Source of the DNA: WJKR01 sp964556395
GTDB lineage: Archaea; Nanobdellota; Nanobdellia; Woesearchaeales; WJKR01
Reading direction: 5' to 3'
Length of the DNA stretch: 64,000 nucleotides
Assembly (NCBI GenBank): GCA_964556395.1
Contig: CAZKVR010000002.1
Span: 1 to 64,000, forward strand
Below, piece after piece: positions 49,857 through 58,426 of this stretch; the first letter of the stretch is position 1, and each line of letters begins with the position of its first letter. The notes under the pieces were generated by a model that was given only the letters and a program-made list of their open reading frames with translations, was not told the DNA's origin and ran no database searches. The position numbers and the translations under genes are program-made.

Positions 49857-50804
49857 ATGATAGTCGGCATCGGGAACCCGTTGTTGGACACGGTTGTCGA
49901 GGTGTCGGAGGATTTCTTGCGAGACCACGAGCTGTCCAAGGGCGGCATGACCTTGGTTTCCGAGGAGGACGTCAAGGCGTTGCTCTCCGGTCTCGGCGAG
50001 GAGCGTTCGGTCAGCCCTGGCGGGAGCGCCGCCAACGCGGTGGCGGTGGCTGCCCGGTCGGGTTCTTCGGCCGCGTTCATCGGCATGGTCGGCGATGACG
50101 ACTACGGCTCGCTGTACGAGACCTTGACGGTTGAAGACGGCGTCGAATCGTTCTTGGCCAGGGGCCCGTACCACCAGGGTGTCTGCCTGGTGTTGGTGAC
50201 GCCTGATGGTGAGCGGACGTTCGCAACCCACCTCGGCGCCGCGCAGGGGTTGCGGAAGGAGGATGTCGACTTGGGAGTGCTGGAGAAGGCAGAGGTGTTG
50301 CACATCGAGGGTTACTTGTTGGATAACGAGCTGTTGACCGAGACGTTGCTGCACGTCGTTGGCGAGGCGAAGCGTCATGGCGTCTTGGTGTCGTTGGACG
50401 CGGGCGACCCTGGTGTGATTGAGCGTCACCGGCCCGTAGTCGAGAAGCTCGTTCGGGAGTATGCTGACGTCGTGTTCTTCAACGAGGACGAGGCTGAGAC
50501 CTATACAGGGTTGTCGCCGATAGAGGCTGCTGTGAAGCTGCACGAGGATGTGGCTACGACGGTGGTGAAGCTCGGCTCCGAAGGGAGTGTTATCGTCGAT
50601 GACAGTGGCGTCTACGAGATCCCGGCGGTCGAGGTCAGCGTGGTGAACACGAACGGCGCGGGCGACGCGTATGCCGGCGCGTTCCTGGCTTCATTCGCCA
50701 AGGGTGAGGGTGTGGTCGAGGCTGGCCGGAAGGCTTCACAGGTGGCTGCTAGGGTTGTGTCGCAAACTGGTGCTCGCTTGTTGGAAGACGTTGACAACAC
50801 TTGA
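49857..50804 (+). CDS. PfkB-family sugar kinase, probable adenosine kinase
   Basis: 315 residues. The ribokinase fold shows PGGSAANAVAVAARSG near the N-terminus and the catalytic signature NTNGAGDAYAGAFLASFAKG with its aspartate base. Next to ahcY the likely substrate is adenosine, removed as AMP so that SAH hydrolysis runs forward. That assignment rests on context. ATG at 49857 lies 2 nt after the ahcY stop; the frame also allows a TTG two codons earlier. Confidence 0.85.
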   Translation: MIVGIGNPLLDTVVEVSEDFLRDHELSKGGMTLVSEEDVKALLSGLGEERSVSPGGSAANAVAVAARSGSSAAFIGMVGDDDYGSLYETLTVEDGVESFLARGPYHQGVCLVLVTPDGERTFATHLGAAQGLRKEDVDLGVLEKAEVLHIEGYLLDNELLTETLLHVVGEAKRHGVLVSLDAGDPGVIERHRPVVEKLVREYADVVFFNEDEAETYTGLSPIEAAVKLHEDVATTVVKLGSEGSVIVDDSGVYEIPAVEVSVVNTNGAGDAYAGAFLASFAKGEGVVEAGRKASQVAARVVSQTGARLLEDVDNT

Positions 50805-50872
50805 AATAGTGGCGTACGTCTTCCGGTTACGAGTACTGAAGGCTTTTAATCGTTTTTTATCATCCTGAAGCC

Positions 50873-52072
50873 ATGCTTTCATTGCTCTTCGGGATAATCG
50901 CTGGAGTGTTGTTCGGTATCATCACAGGCTTGATTCCTGGCATCCATGTCAACCTGGTCTCTGCTTCTCTGGTGTCGTTGTCGCCGGTGATCATCCCTAT
51001 AGCAGGCGTCTTGCCGGCTTGTTGTTTCATCATCTCGATGGCGACCACCCATAGTTTCTTAGATGTCTTACCATCAGTCTTTTTAGGAGCGCCCGAGGCT
51101 GACACCGCGTTGGGAGTCCTCCCAGGCCACCGTTACTTGCTGAAGGGTTTCGGGTTGATGGCGGTGAAATTGACGATTATCGGCAGCTTGGGCAGTCTCG
51201 TCCTGGCTGGCTTGCTGTTCTTCCCGTTGTTGCCGTTGGTGTCGTGGGGCTATCCTTACGTGCAAAAAGTCATGGGTTTCTTGTTGTTGGCCGTGGCGGC
51301 TTTCATGATCGCTCGTGACCGGAAGCCGTTGTGGGCGTTGTTCATCTTCCTGCTCTCAGGATTGCTGGGTGTTCTAGTATTGAACAATGACTCGTTACGT
51401 AACCCGTTGTTCCCGATGCTGTCCGGCTTGTTCGGCATCGCGACGTTGCTCGTCAGCCTGAACGAGTCGTCGTCCTTGCCTGTGCAGCGGTTCTTGCCGT
51501 ACACCGACATCGATGGTCGCAAGACGATGCAGGCGTTCGGCTCAGGGACTTTCTCGGGCTTCCTCACCGCGGTGTTGCCGGGCGTGGGCGCTGCGACGGC
51601 TGCGGTGGTGAGCATGCAGATTACGCGAAAATTAGGGGACCATGGTTTCATGGTGTTGATGGGCGGTATCGGCACTGCGAACTTCGTGTTGTCGTTGGTG
51701 ACGTTGCAGGCCTTGAGTAAGGCGCGTAATGGCGCGTTGGTAGCGGTCCAGTCGTTGGCTGAGAGTTTGGAGTTGGGGCACGTGATGGTGTTCCTCTGCG
51801 CCGCCTTGATGGCTGGGGGTGTGGCGGCGGTATTGGCGTTGCGGCTAGGCAGGGGTTTCGCGTCGTTCATGAAGCGTGTGCCTTACAAGAAACTGTTGAT
51901 AGCTGTTATCTTGTTCATCCTCGTCCTGACGCCGATACTGTCTGGATTGCAGGGCGTCCTCATCGTCTTCACGAGTACGGCTGTCGGGTTGCTGCCGGCC
52001 TTGAAGAAGATCTCTCGGACGCATGGGATGGGGTGCTTGTTGGTGCCGGTGATGATGTTCTTCCTGTTGTGA
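50873..52072 (+). CDS. TctA-like membrane protein (tripartite transporter family, archaeal type)
   Basis: 399 residues with about ten membrane helices. Repeated GLIPGIHVN-like and VLPGVGAATAAVVSM motifs, once in each half, match the TctA/DUF112 family. The other subunits, TctB and the binding protein, are not nearby, as is common for the archaeal branch. The substrate is unknown. A TATA-like GCTTTTAATCG is about 28 nt upstream. Confidence 0.82.
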   Translation: MLSLLFGIIAGVLFGIITGLIPGIHVNLVSASLVSLSPVIIPIAGVLPACCFIISMATTHSFLDVLPSVFLGAPEADTALGVLPGHRYLLKGFGLMAVKLTIIGSLGSLVLAGLLFFPLLPLVSWGYPYVQKVMGFLLLAVAAFMIARDRKPLWALFIFLLSGLLGVLVLNNDSLRNPLFPMLSGLFGIATLLVSLNESSSLPVQRFLPYTDIDGRKTMQAFGSGTFSGFLTAVLPGVGAATAAVVSMQITRKLGDHGFMVLMGGIGTANFVLSLVTLQALSKARNGALVAVQSLAESLELGHVMVFLCAALMAGGVAAVLALRLGRGFASFMKRVPYKKLLIAVILFILVLTPILSGLQGVLIVFTSTAVGLLPALKKISRTHGMGCLLVPVMMFFLL

Positions 52073-52113
52073 GGGGGCAAATCTTATTATAATAGTGATG
52101 GTGTTCTTGGGTC

Positions 52114-52602
52114 ATGCGTTACTTGTCAGGTAAGGAAGAGGTATCTGCCTTGTCGTTCCTTGAAGAGGCTGCGGTTGTCGCTCGAGAAGCGACGTGCCAC
52201 CGAGCAAGGTGTGGTTCTGTCATCGTCAAGGACGGCGTGGTCGTCGGCGAGGGTTCCAACACTCCTCCGGGTGGTTTGGAGAGCCAGCGTCGTTGCTCTA
52301 ACGAGAAGGATGTGTATCATCGTAAGGTGACTGACAAGACGTGCTGCGTCCATGCCGAACAGAGGGCTATCATGGACGCGTTGAAGAGGAATCCTGACAG
52401 GGTCCGTGGTTCGAGGCTGTACTTCGTCCGTATCGGCGAGGACGGTGAGATGACCCGTGCCGGCGCTCCTTACTGCACGATCTGCAGCAAGATGTCGTTG
52501 GATGCCGGCGTGTCGGAGTTCGTGCTGTGGCATGAGGACGGTGTGTGCGTGTATGACATGGAAGAGTACAATGACTTGTCGTTCCGGTTCGGACGGGGTT
52601 GA
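52114..52602 (+). CDS. Deoxycytidylate deaminase-like zinc enzyme
   Basis: 162 residues. The zinc site is complete: HAEQRAIMDA provides His and the catalytic Glu, and APYCTICSKM provides the two cysteines. CHRARCGSVIVKDGVVVGEG precedes it. The family acts on dCMP or related cytosine nucleotides. A TATA-like TTATTATAATAG lies about 25 nt before the ATG. Its stop codon abuts the hisS stop on the other strand. Confidence 0.88.
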   Translation: MRYLSGKEEVSALSFLEEAAVVAREATCHRARCGSVIVKDGVVVGEGSNTPPGGLESQRRCSNEKDVYHRKVTDKTCCVHAEQRAIMDALKRNPDRVRGSRLYFVRIGEDGEMTRAGAPYCTICSKMSLDAGVSEFVLWHEDGVCVYDMEEYNDLSFRFGRG

Positions 52603-53862
52603 TTACGCGTCCTTCATCTTCTTCAGCACTTCGTCCAGGGCTACAACTTCTTCGTCGCCGCTCTTGAGTTCTTTGAGCTTGTACTTGTCTTCTTTGAGCT
52701 CGTCTTCTCCTACGAAGAGTACGTATGGTATGCCGTACGCGTCTGCGTATTTGATGTTCTTGCTGAGTCCTCGTCCCATGAGGTCTGTGTCGGTCTTCAC
52801 GCCTGCCTGCCGTAGTTCTCGTACGACCTTGCTGGCGTCGACGCCGCCGATGGGGAGTACGAAGACTTGCGTGGGTGACGGCTTGAGTTTGATGGCTTCT
52901 TTCTTCTTCATTACTTCGAGTATCGGTTCGAAGCCGAACGCCAGTCCCACGGCTGGTATCTCTTGCTTGCCGCCGAGGTAGTTGCCGATCATGTCGTCGT
53001 ACCGGCCGCCGCCTGCGAGCGAGACAGAGAGTTCTTTTGAGAAGACTTCGAAGACCGGTCCGGTGTAGTAGGCGAGGCCGCGTGCCAGGCTCGGCAGGAA
53101 TCGTAGCCGCTTGTCGTCCGGTAGCCTTTCGAACAGTTCTTTGAGTTCGGCCACGCCTTCGCTTTCCGGCAGGAGCTGTTGGTACTCGTCGAGGCTCTTG
53201 TCGAGGTTGTCGAGGACCCGTTCGGATTCTTCCTTGTCGAATCCTTTGTCCATGAGTTCTGCAAGGACTCCTTCTTTCCCTATCTTGTCGAGCTTGTCAA
53301 GGCTGATGATGACCGTCTCTGCCAGTTCTGGGCTGATGCCTGCTTTCTCGACGAGTTCCGTCAATAGTTTCCGGTTGTTAATCCTGACTTCCACGTCGAG
53401 TCCTAGCTTGTCGAACACGTCCAGGACGACTTCGAGTATCTCCGCGTCTGCCGTCATGGCTTTGCAGCCGACGATGTCGACGTCGTATTGCCAGAACTCC
53501 CTATAACGCCCTTGTTTTATCGGCCCGTCCCTGTAGACCTTGCCTATCTGGTATCGTTTGAAGGGCATCTTGAGTTGTGGGTTCATCCCGACGTAGCGTG
53601 CCAACGGTACGGTCAGGTCGAATCGTAAGCCTAGTTCCCGTCCGCCTTGGTCTTGTAGTCGGAAGACTTCTTTCATCACGTCTGAGGTGTCACCGCCGGC
53701 GTATTTCGCTCCGAGGATGTCCATCCGTTCGATGATCGGCGTCTCCAAGGGTGCGAAGCCGTATGTCTCGAACGTCTCCTTGAGTTGCGTGGTGAGTTGT
53801 TCGCGCGCTTGCTTCTCGTCCGGGTTGATGTCTCTTGTTCCTCGTGCGAGCTGTAGTTTCAT
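52603..53862 (-). CDS. hisS: Histidyl-tRNA synthetase
   Basis: 419 residues. Class II motif 2 is near GRELGLRFDLTVPLARYVG, and the histidine-binding motif GLAYYTGPVFEVF is intact. The anticodon-binding domain is at the C-terminus (TQVFVLPIGGVDASKVVREL). tRNA-His lies 47 nt upstream on the same strand, so the synthetase and its tRNA may share a transcript. Confidence 0.96.
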   Translation of the reverse strand: MKLQLARGTRDINPDEKQAREQLTTQLKETFETYGFAPLETPIIERMDILGAKYAGGDTSDVMKEVFRLQDQGGRELGLRFDLTVPLARYVGMNPQLKMPFKRYQIGKVYRDGPIKQGRYREFWQYDVDIVGCKAMTADAEILEVVLDVFDKLGLDVEVRINNRKLLTELVEKAGISPELAETVIISLDKLDKIGKEGVLAELMDKGFDKEESERVLDNLDKSLDEYQQLLPESEGVAELKELFERLPDDKRLRFLPSLARGLAYYTGPVFEVFSKELSVSLAGGGRYDDMIGNYLGGKQEIPAVGLAFGFEPILEVMKKKEAIKLKPSPTQVFVLPIGGVDASKVVRELRQAGVKTDTDLMGRGLSKNIKYADAYGIPYVLFVGEDELKEDKYKLKELKSGDEEVVALDEVLKKMKDA

Positions 53863-53908
53863 CTGATACCACCTTGTGCTGGTCTTATATTAGGGTTGCG
53901 GAGAATGG

Positions 53909-53981
53909 GGAGGTAGGCGGGAGTCGAACCCGCGTCTGAGGCTCCACAGGCCTCCATGCTAGCCGTTACACCACTACCTCC
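53909..53981 (-). tRNA. tRNA-His(GTG)
   Basis: 73 nt, intronless. Acceptor GAGGTAG/CTACCTC is extended by an encoded G at position -1 opposite C73, the identity element of tRNA-His. The anticodon stem is GAGGC/GCCTC with loop CTGTGGA. The TATA box is about 110 nt upstream, beyond an inverted repeat. It precedes hisS. Confidence 0.95.
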
Positions 53982-53997
53982 ATCGATGAACGCAACC

Positions 53998-54061
53998 ACC
54001 CGTCGTAGAGTTGGCCCTAGAAGGATCACGGCTGATGATGAACTGAACCAACTCGTCGGGT
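53998..54061 (-). ncRNA. Candidate structured leader RNA upstream of tRNA-His
   Basis: Between the TATA box (54087-54099) and tRNA-His lies an inverted repeat: ACCCG..AGTTGG on one arm and CCAACT..CGGGT on the other (53998-54014 and 54048-54061). The only plausible promoter lies on its far side, so it would be transcribed as the 5' part of the tRNA-His message. It may be a processed small RNA. Inference only. Confidence 0.35.
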
Positions 54062-54137
54062 CATGAGAGGTGCGAGTCCACCGCCTTTTATAAATATTTC
54101 TCTTGTGATCCTGGAATTCCGACCGGTATCCTTACTC

Positions 54138-54383
54138 TTACATGAAGAAGAGTCCTGCTCCGGCGATAATCAACAGCAATGGTATCACGAGCAGTATGAT
54201 GGAGACGATGAGGGCTATGTTGACCAGCTCATGTCCATCCACTCCTTTCGGATACTTGTTCCTCGCGATGAGAGCGAGGATGAGCCCGACGAGAGGTACG
54301 ATGATGGCGAAGACAAGGGAGAGTATCGCCAGGGTCTTGTCGGGGGCTGCTTGTTGTCCGCCAGATTTGTTCTGGTTGGCCAT
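54138..54383 (-). CDS. Small two-helix membrane protein, DUF4190-like
   Basis: 81 residues. A hydrophilic start is followed by helices at about 18-41 (LAILSLVFAIIVPLVGLILA) and 55-80, with ARNKYPKG between them. This is the layout of DUF4190 proteins, which have no assigned function. A TATA box (TTAAATAC) lies about 27 nt upstream. Confidence 0.7.
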   Translation of the reverse strand: MANQNKSGGQQAAPDKTLAILSLVFAIIVPLVGLILALIARNKYPKGVDGHELVNIALIVSIILLVIPLLLIIAGAGLFFM

Positions 54384-54429
54384 GTCCAGGGTATCCGCAC
54401 CTTGAGTATTTAAGGGTTGCTAAGCAGTA

Positions 54430-54441
54430 GGTTTATAAAAA
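54430..54441 (+). promoter_or_regulatory. TATA box of tRNA-Val
   Basis: GGTTTATAAAAA is centred 30 nt before the tRNA 5' end. Confidence 0.7.
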
Positions 54442-54464
54442 CGGTGCTGTAAACCACTCGGCAG

Positions 54465-54537
54465 GGGCCCATGGTCTAGTGGCTATGACGTCTCCCTTAC
54501 ACGGAGAAGCTCGCCGGTTCGAGTCCGGCTGGGCCCA
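54465..54537 (+). tRNA. tRNA-Val(TAC)
   Basis: 73 nt, intronless. Acceptor GGGCCCA/TGGGCCC, anticodon loop CTTACAC in stem TCTCC/GGAGA, T-arm GCCGG/CCGGC around TTCGAGT. Confidence 0.95.
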
Positions 54538-54577
54538 GACCAAACATTTATATACCAGTATAGGGATTTGATGTACC

Positions 54578-55369
54578 ATGGATGTGGAGATGCTCTCGAG
54601 CCTGGCAGGCGACGCCCCGAAAGACCATGAGAGCAGGATATTCAGCATCCTGTTCCAAGAAGACGAGCTCACCTGGCAGACCATCATCCACGAGCTCGTC
54701 AAGACGGAGCAGATGGACCCTTGGGACGTCAGCATCGGCACCATCGCCGACCGGTTTCTCACCATGCTCAGGAAGATGAAGGAGATGGACTTCAGGGTGG
54801 GCGGCAAGATGATCCTCGCCGCAGCGCTCCTCCTCAAGATGAAGAGCGACAAGCTCATGAAAGAGGACATCGTAGCTCTCGACAACCTCATCAACAGCCC
54901 TGCGGAGGAGGAGTTCGACCTCCTCGACGACCTCCAAGGACTGGCAGGTGCGGTCGCGCCGGGCGAGGAGCAACGCCCGGACCTGGTGCCACGCACCCCG
55001 CAGCCGCGGCAGCGCAAGGTCTCGGTGTACGACCTCGTCGAAGCCCTGGAGGAGGCTTTGGAGACCGAGACGAAGAAACAAGTCAAGGGTCAGAGCAAGG
55101 CGCCCGAGGTCAAGGCGCCGGACAAACAGCCCGACATGAGCCTCCTCATCGGGAAGCTGTACTCGACGATCAGGAAGAAGTTCAGCTTGAACAGGGTGTT
55201 GACGTTCGACCAGCTCGTCCCCAACGACACGAAGGAGGACAAGGTGTTCACCTTCATACCATTGTTGCACTTGGACAACCAGCGCAAGATCGACCTGTGG
55301 CAGAAAAGACATTTCGATACCATCACCATCAAGGTGAACAAGCAGAAGCTCAAGGAAGCCGAAGCATAA
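54578..55369 (+). CDS. scpA: Segregation and condensation protein A (kleisin)
   Basis: 263 residues. The N-terminal helical domain that binds the SMC neck (SILFQEDELTWQTIIHELVK, MDPWDVSIGTIADRF) and the C-terminal winged helix (FDQLVPNDTKEDKVFTFIPL, then LLHLDNQRKIDLWQ) are clear. A variable linker separates them. SMC and ScpB are not in the window. TATA ACATTTATATACC is about 30 nt upstream. Confidence 0.9.
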   Translation: MDVEMLSSLAGDAPKDHESRIFSILFQEDELTWQTIIHELVKTEQMDPWDVSIGTIADRFLTMLRKMKEMDFRVGGKMILAAALLLKMKSDKLMKEDIVALDNLINSPAEEEFDLLDDLQGLAGAVAPGEEQRPDLVPRTPQPRQRKVSVYDLVEALEEALETETKKQVKGQSKAPEVKAPDKQPDMSLLIGKLYSTIRKKFSLNRVLTFDQLVPNDTKEDKVFTFIPLLHLDNQRKIDLWQKRHFDTITIKVNKQKLKEAEA

Positions 55370-55401
55370 CCTTTTTAAGAGAGGCGACGTTCTGACGACC
55401 C

Positions 55402-56079
55402 ATGCACCTCAAACGCACCAGTTTCAACGGCAACCCCAACGTCGGGCTCTACGGCGTGGCCACCGACGAGCTCTTGCTCATGGGCAAAGAGGTCCCTGAC
55501 GACAAGGACGACATGCTCGAAAAGGTCCTCGGACTGCCCGTCAGGCGCGTCTCCATCGCAGGCACAGGCCTGTTGGGAGTGTTCTGCCTGTGGCACGAGG
55601 GCAAGCTACTCATCCCCGGCATCGCGTTCGACCACGAGCTCCAGGACTTGGAAGAGCTCGGCGTGGCGTACCAGGTCATCGACACGGACCTGACGTGCCT
55701 GGGCAACAACGTCCTCGTCGGGCGCAAGAGCGCGTTGGCGCACCCGGACTTCACAGACGCCGACCTCTCCCGCATAGGGGATGCCTTGGGCCTGCCCGTG
55801 GAGCGGGCGACCGTCATGGAGGTCGAGTCCGTCGGCGCCGTCGGCGTCACCAGAGGTTTGAAGGGGTTGTTCCACCGGGACATCCCGCCCGAGGCCGTCA
55901 AGGACTTGGAATCGCAATTGGGATTGGAGATCACGCAAGGCACCGTCAACATGGGCAACCCTTACATCAAGAGCGGCGTCCTCGTTACTAACGACGGCTT
56001 CATCATCGGCGACGCGTCCGGCGGCCCCGAGGTGAGGAATGCTGACGAGGCGCTCGGCTTCATAGGTGATGACTCATGA
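55402..56079 (+). CDS. eif6: Translation initiation factor 6 (aIF6)
   Basis: 225 residues. aIF6 binds the 50S subunit and blocks premature joining. The fivefold pentein repeats are recognisable (NGNPNVGLYGVATDELLLMG; GNNVLVGRKSALAHPDF; GNPYIKSGVLVTNDGFIIGD). It overlaps the prefoldin gene by ATGA. Confidence 0.93.
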   Translation: MHLKRTSFNGNPNVGLYGVATDELLLMGKEVPDDKDDMLEKVLGLPVRRVSIAGTGLLGVFCLWHEGKLLIPGIAFDHELQDLEELGVAYQVIDTDLTCLGNNVLVGRKSALAHPDFTDADLSRIGDALGLPVERATVMEVESVGAVGVTRGLKGLFHRDIPPEAVKDLESQLGLEITQGTVNMGNPYIKSGVLVTNDGFIIGDASGGPEVRNADEALGFIGDDS

Positions 56080-56444
56080 CCCTACAGGAGACCGTCTCGG
56101 AGCTGCAACAGCTGCAGGGCTACCTCCAACAGGTTGAGGAGCAGGTGCAGGAAGTGTCCGCGGCGTTGGAGAGCATGGACGATATCCAAGGGACCGAGGG
56201 GTCTGAGGCTTTCGTCCCGTTGACGAGCGGCATCTACGTCAAGGCGCGCATCGAGGACGCCTCCAGGTTCCTCATCAACGTCGGCCAGGGCGTCACGACG
56301 TCCAAATCGCTTGATGAGACGAAGAAGCTGTTGGAGGATCAGCAGTCAGAGCTCCAGGAAACGCAGGAGAAGCTCGTACAACAGTTCTCGGAGGCTTACC
56401 AGCGCTACGTCAACCTGCAGGTGCAGGGCCAGGAGGATTCCTAG
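56076..56444 (+). CDS. pfdA: Prefoldin alpha subunit
   Basis: 122 residues. Two coiled-coil arms (about 5-45 and 85-118) surround the beta-hairpin FVPLTSGIYVKARIEDASRF, the archaeal prefoldin alpha layout. It holds unfolded chains for the chaperonin. Placed between aIF6 and ftsY, a common archaeal order. Confidence 0.9.
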   Translation: MTLQETVSELQQLQGYLQQVEEQVQEVSAALESMDDIQGTEGSEAFVPLTSGIYVKARIEDASRFLINVGQGVTTSKSLDETKKLLEDQQSELQETQEKLVQQFSEAYQRYVNLQVQGQEDS

Positions 56445-56445
56445 G

Positions 56446-57879
56446 ATGTTCGGCAAGCTTCGCGACAAGCTTAAGGGCGCGTTGAAGAAGTTCTCCAAGG
56501 ACGTCGAGGAGGAAGGCGACGTCGAGACCGTCGAAGAGCGGCCAGAGGAAGAGGTTGTAGAGAAGGAGGAGCCCGAAGAGAAACCTGCAGTGAAGGAAGC
56601 CCCTGAAGAAGAGAAGCCTTCTGAAGAGGTTCCCGAAAAAGAACCCGAGCAAGAGGAGCAGCCTTCTGAAGAAGAACCACAAAAAGAAGAGGCTGCGAAG
56701 GACGAGGAGCAGCCCGTAGAGAAGGAAGAGACTCCTGAAAAGGAGACAGGACCTTCCGAACCATCACTATCACCCACATCACAAAAATCGTCAGAGGAGC
56801 CTGAGAAAGAAGAGGAGGCTCCGAGGAAGAAAGGATTCTTCGGCAAGGTGTTCGGCAAGAAGGAATCCGTCGAGGAGCCGGTAGAGACCGTCGAGGAGGA
56901 CTCCGAAACGCCTCAAGAGGCTCCCGAACCGACCGCTGAGGACGCTCCTCAAGAACAAGCAGTCGTAGAGGAGGCACCGGCAAAAGAAGCGCCTGAAGAG
57001 GAAGTCAAAGAGAAGAAGAGCGGTTTCTTCTCGCGCATCACCAAGGTCAAGCTCTCCGAGGAACGGTTCGACGACGTGTTCTGGGACCTCGAGGTCGCGT
57101 TGCTGGAGAACAACGTCGCCATGGAGGTCATCGAGAAGGTCAAAGGCGACTTAAGGAAAGCCCTCGCCGGCGAGAAGGTGAGCCGTAAGGGTGTGCAGGG
57201 CCTCATCCTGGACACGTTGAAGGAGAGCATCAAGGAAGCGTTGTCCGTAGAGCAGGTAGACCTCCTCGCAGAGGCTGAGGAGCACCAGCCGCTCGTCATC
57301 GCCATGATCGGCGTGAACGGGTCTGGCAAGACGACGACCCTCGCCAAGCTCGCGAAGTACTTCCAGGACCACGGCAAGTCCGTCGTCGCGGCGGCGGCCG
57401 ACACGTTCCGGGCGGCGGCTATCCAGCAGCTTGAGGAGCACACGACGAGGCTGGGCGTCAAGCTTATCAAGCATGACTACCAGGCCGACCCGGCCGCGGT
57501 GGCTTTCGACGCGGTCAAGCACGCCAAGGCGAAGGGCATCGACGTCGTGCTCATCGACTCGGCCGGACGGCTGCACAGCAACGACAACCTGATGAACGAG
57601 CTGAAGAAGCCCATCAGGGTGAACAAGCCAGACATCAACATCTTCGTCGGAGAGGCGGTGACCGGCAATGATTGCGTGGAGCAGGCCAAGCTGTTCGACC
57701 AGGCGGTCGGCATCGACGCGCTCATCCTCGCCAAGGCCGACGTGGACGAGAAGGGCGGCGCCCCGCTGTCGGCGAGTTATGTGACGAAGAAGCCGGTGAT
57801 ATTCTTAGGGACCGGCCAGTCCTACGAGGACCTGACGCCGTTCAAACCAGAGGAAGTGTTGGAGAAGCTGGGTTTGTGA
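56446..57879 (+). CDS. ftsY: Signal recognition particle receptor FtsY
   Basis: 477 residues. A Glu/Pro-rich acidic A-domain (about residues 20-185) leads to the N domain and the SRP GTPase. G motifs: GVNGSGKTTTLAKLA, DTFRAAAIQQL, DSAGRLHSN and AKADVDEKGGAPLS. FtsY docks ribosome-SRP complexes at the membrane. ATG at 56446 is right after the prefoldin stop. The acidic region contains the repeated SEEEPQ/PEEE pattern and is unusually long. Confidence 0.95.
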   Translation: MFGKLRDKLKGALKKFSKDVEEEGDVETVEERPEEEVVEKEEPEEKPAVKEAPEEEKPSEEVPEKEPEQEEQPSEEEPQKEEAAKDEEQPVEKEETPEKETGPSEPSLSPTSQKSSEEPEKEEEAPRKKGFFGKVFGKKESVEEPVETVEEDSETPQEAPEPTAEDAPQEQAVVEEAPAKEAPEEEVKEKKSGFFSRITKVKLSEERFDDVFWDLEVALLENNVAMEVIEKVKGDLRKALAGEKVSRKGVQGLILDTLKESIKEALSVEQVDLLAEAEEHQPLVIAMIGVNGSGKTTTLAKLAKYFQDHGKSVVAAAADTFRAAAIQQLEEHTTRLGVKLIKHDYQADPAAVAFDAVKHAKAKGIDVVLIDSAGRLHSNDNLMNELKKPIRVNKPDINIFVGEAVTGNDCVEQAKLFDQAVGIDALILAKADVDEKGGAPLSASYVTKKPVIFLGTGQSYEDLTPFKPEEVLEKLGL

Positions 57880-57886
57880 AAAACGT

Positions 57887-58426
57887 TCAGGCTTGCTTCT
57901 CAAGCCACGCCGCCAGTTGAGAGAACGCTTCTTTCCGCATGCTCATACGGTTCTTCTCATCGACCGTCATCTCGCCGAGCGTCTTCTCGTGGCCGTCCGG
58001 TTGGAACATGCGGTCCCATCCGAATCCTCGCGAGCCGCGTGGCAATACTATCCGGCCTCTCACCCGTCCTTCGAAGAAGTGGATTTCCTTCCCGTCGTGG
58101 TAGCCGAGGACGGTGAGCGCTTCCGCGGTCGTGTCACCGCTCGCCTCTGCTAATTGTGCTATCTTCTCCAGCGAGAGGCAGTCGAGGAACCATTTGATGA
58201 GCGGCCCGGGCAGCCCTCCGAAGCCTCCGATGGAAAGGGCTGTGTCTTCCACGACGAGTTTTCCGACGTGCGACCGTTTGGCGGCTTCCAGCTTGGCCGT
58301 GATGACCTTGTGGACGTCCATCGATTGTACCTCTGGCAGGTCGATGTCGACCTGTTTCAGAGAAGGTATGAATTCCTTGGCTTCCGAGACCTTGCCCTTG
58401 TTGCCGGTGACGAAGTAGAGCGTCAT
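57887..58426 (-). CDS. XTP/dITP pyrophosphatase (Ham1/RdgB family)
   Basis: 179 residues. FVTGNKGKVSEAKEF, VVEDTALSIGGFGGLPGPLI and the substrate-binding GSRGFGWDRMFQPDGHEKTL are the conserved family motifs. It removes deaminated purine nucleotides. Its ATG overlaps the stop codon of the upstream PH-like gene, so the two are coupled. Confidence 0.95.
   Translation of the reverse strand: MTLYFVTGNKGKVSEAKEFIPSLKQVDIDLPEVQSMDVHKVITAKLEAAKRSHVGKLVVEDTALSIGGFGGLPGPLIKWFLDCLSLEKIAQLAEASGDTTAEALTVLGYHDGKEIHFFEGRVRGRIVLPRGSRGFGWDRMFQPDGHEKTLGEMTVDEKNRMSMRKEAFSQLAAWLEKQA

Noticed and set aside
54021..54052. Box C/D guide RNA in the tRNA-His leader (TGATGA then CTGA)
   Set aside because: The two words are nearly adjacent on the plus strand, leaving no guide region, and lie on the strand opposite to the promoter.
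56500..57010. Acidic repeats in the 5' part of ftsY as a separate gene or frameshift
   Set aside because: The frame is continuous from 56446 to the GTPase, and acidic A-domains are normal for FtsY.
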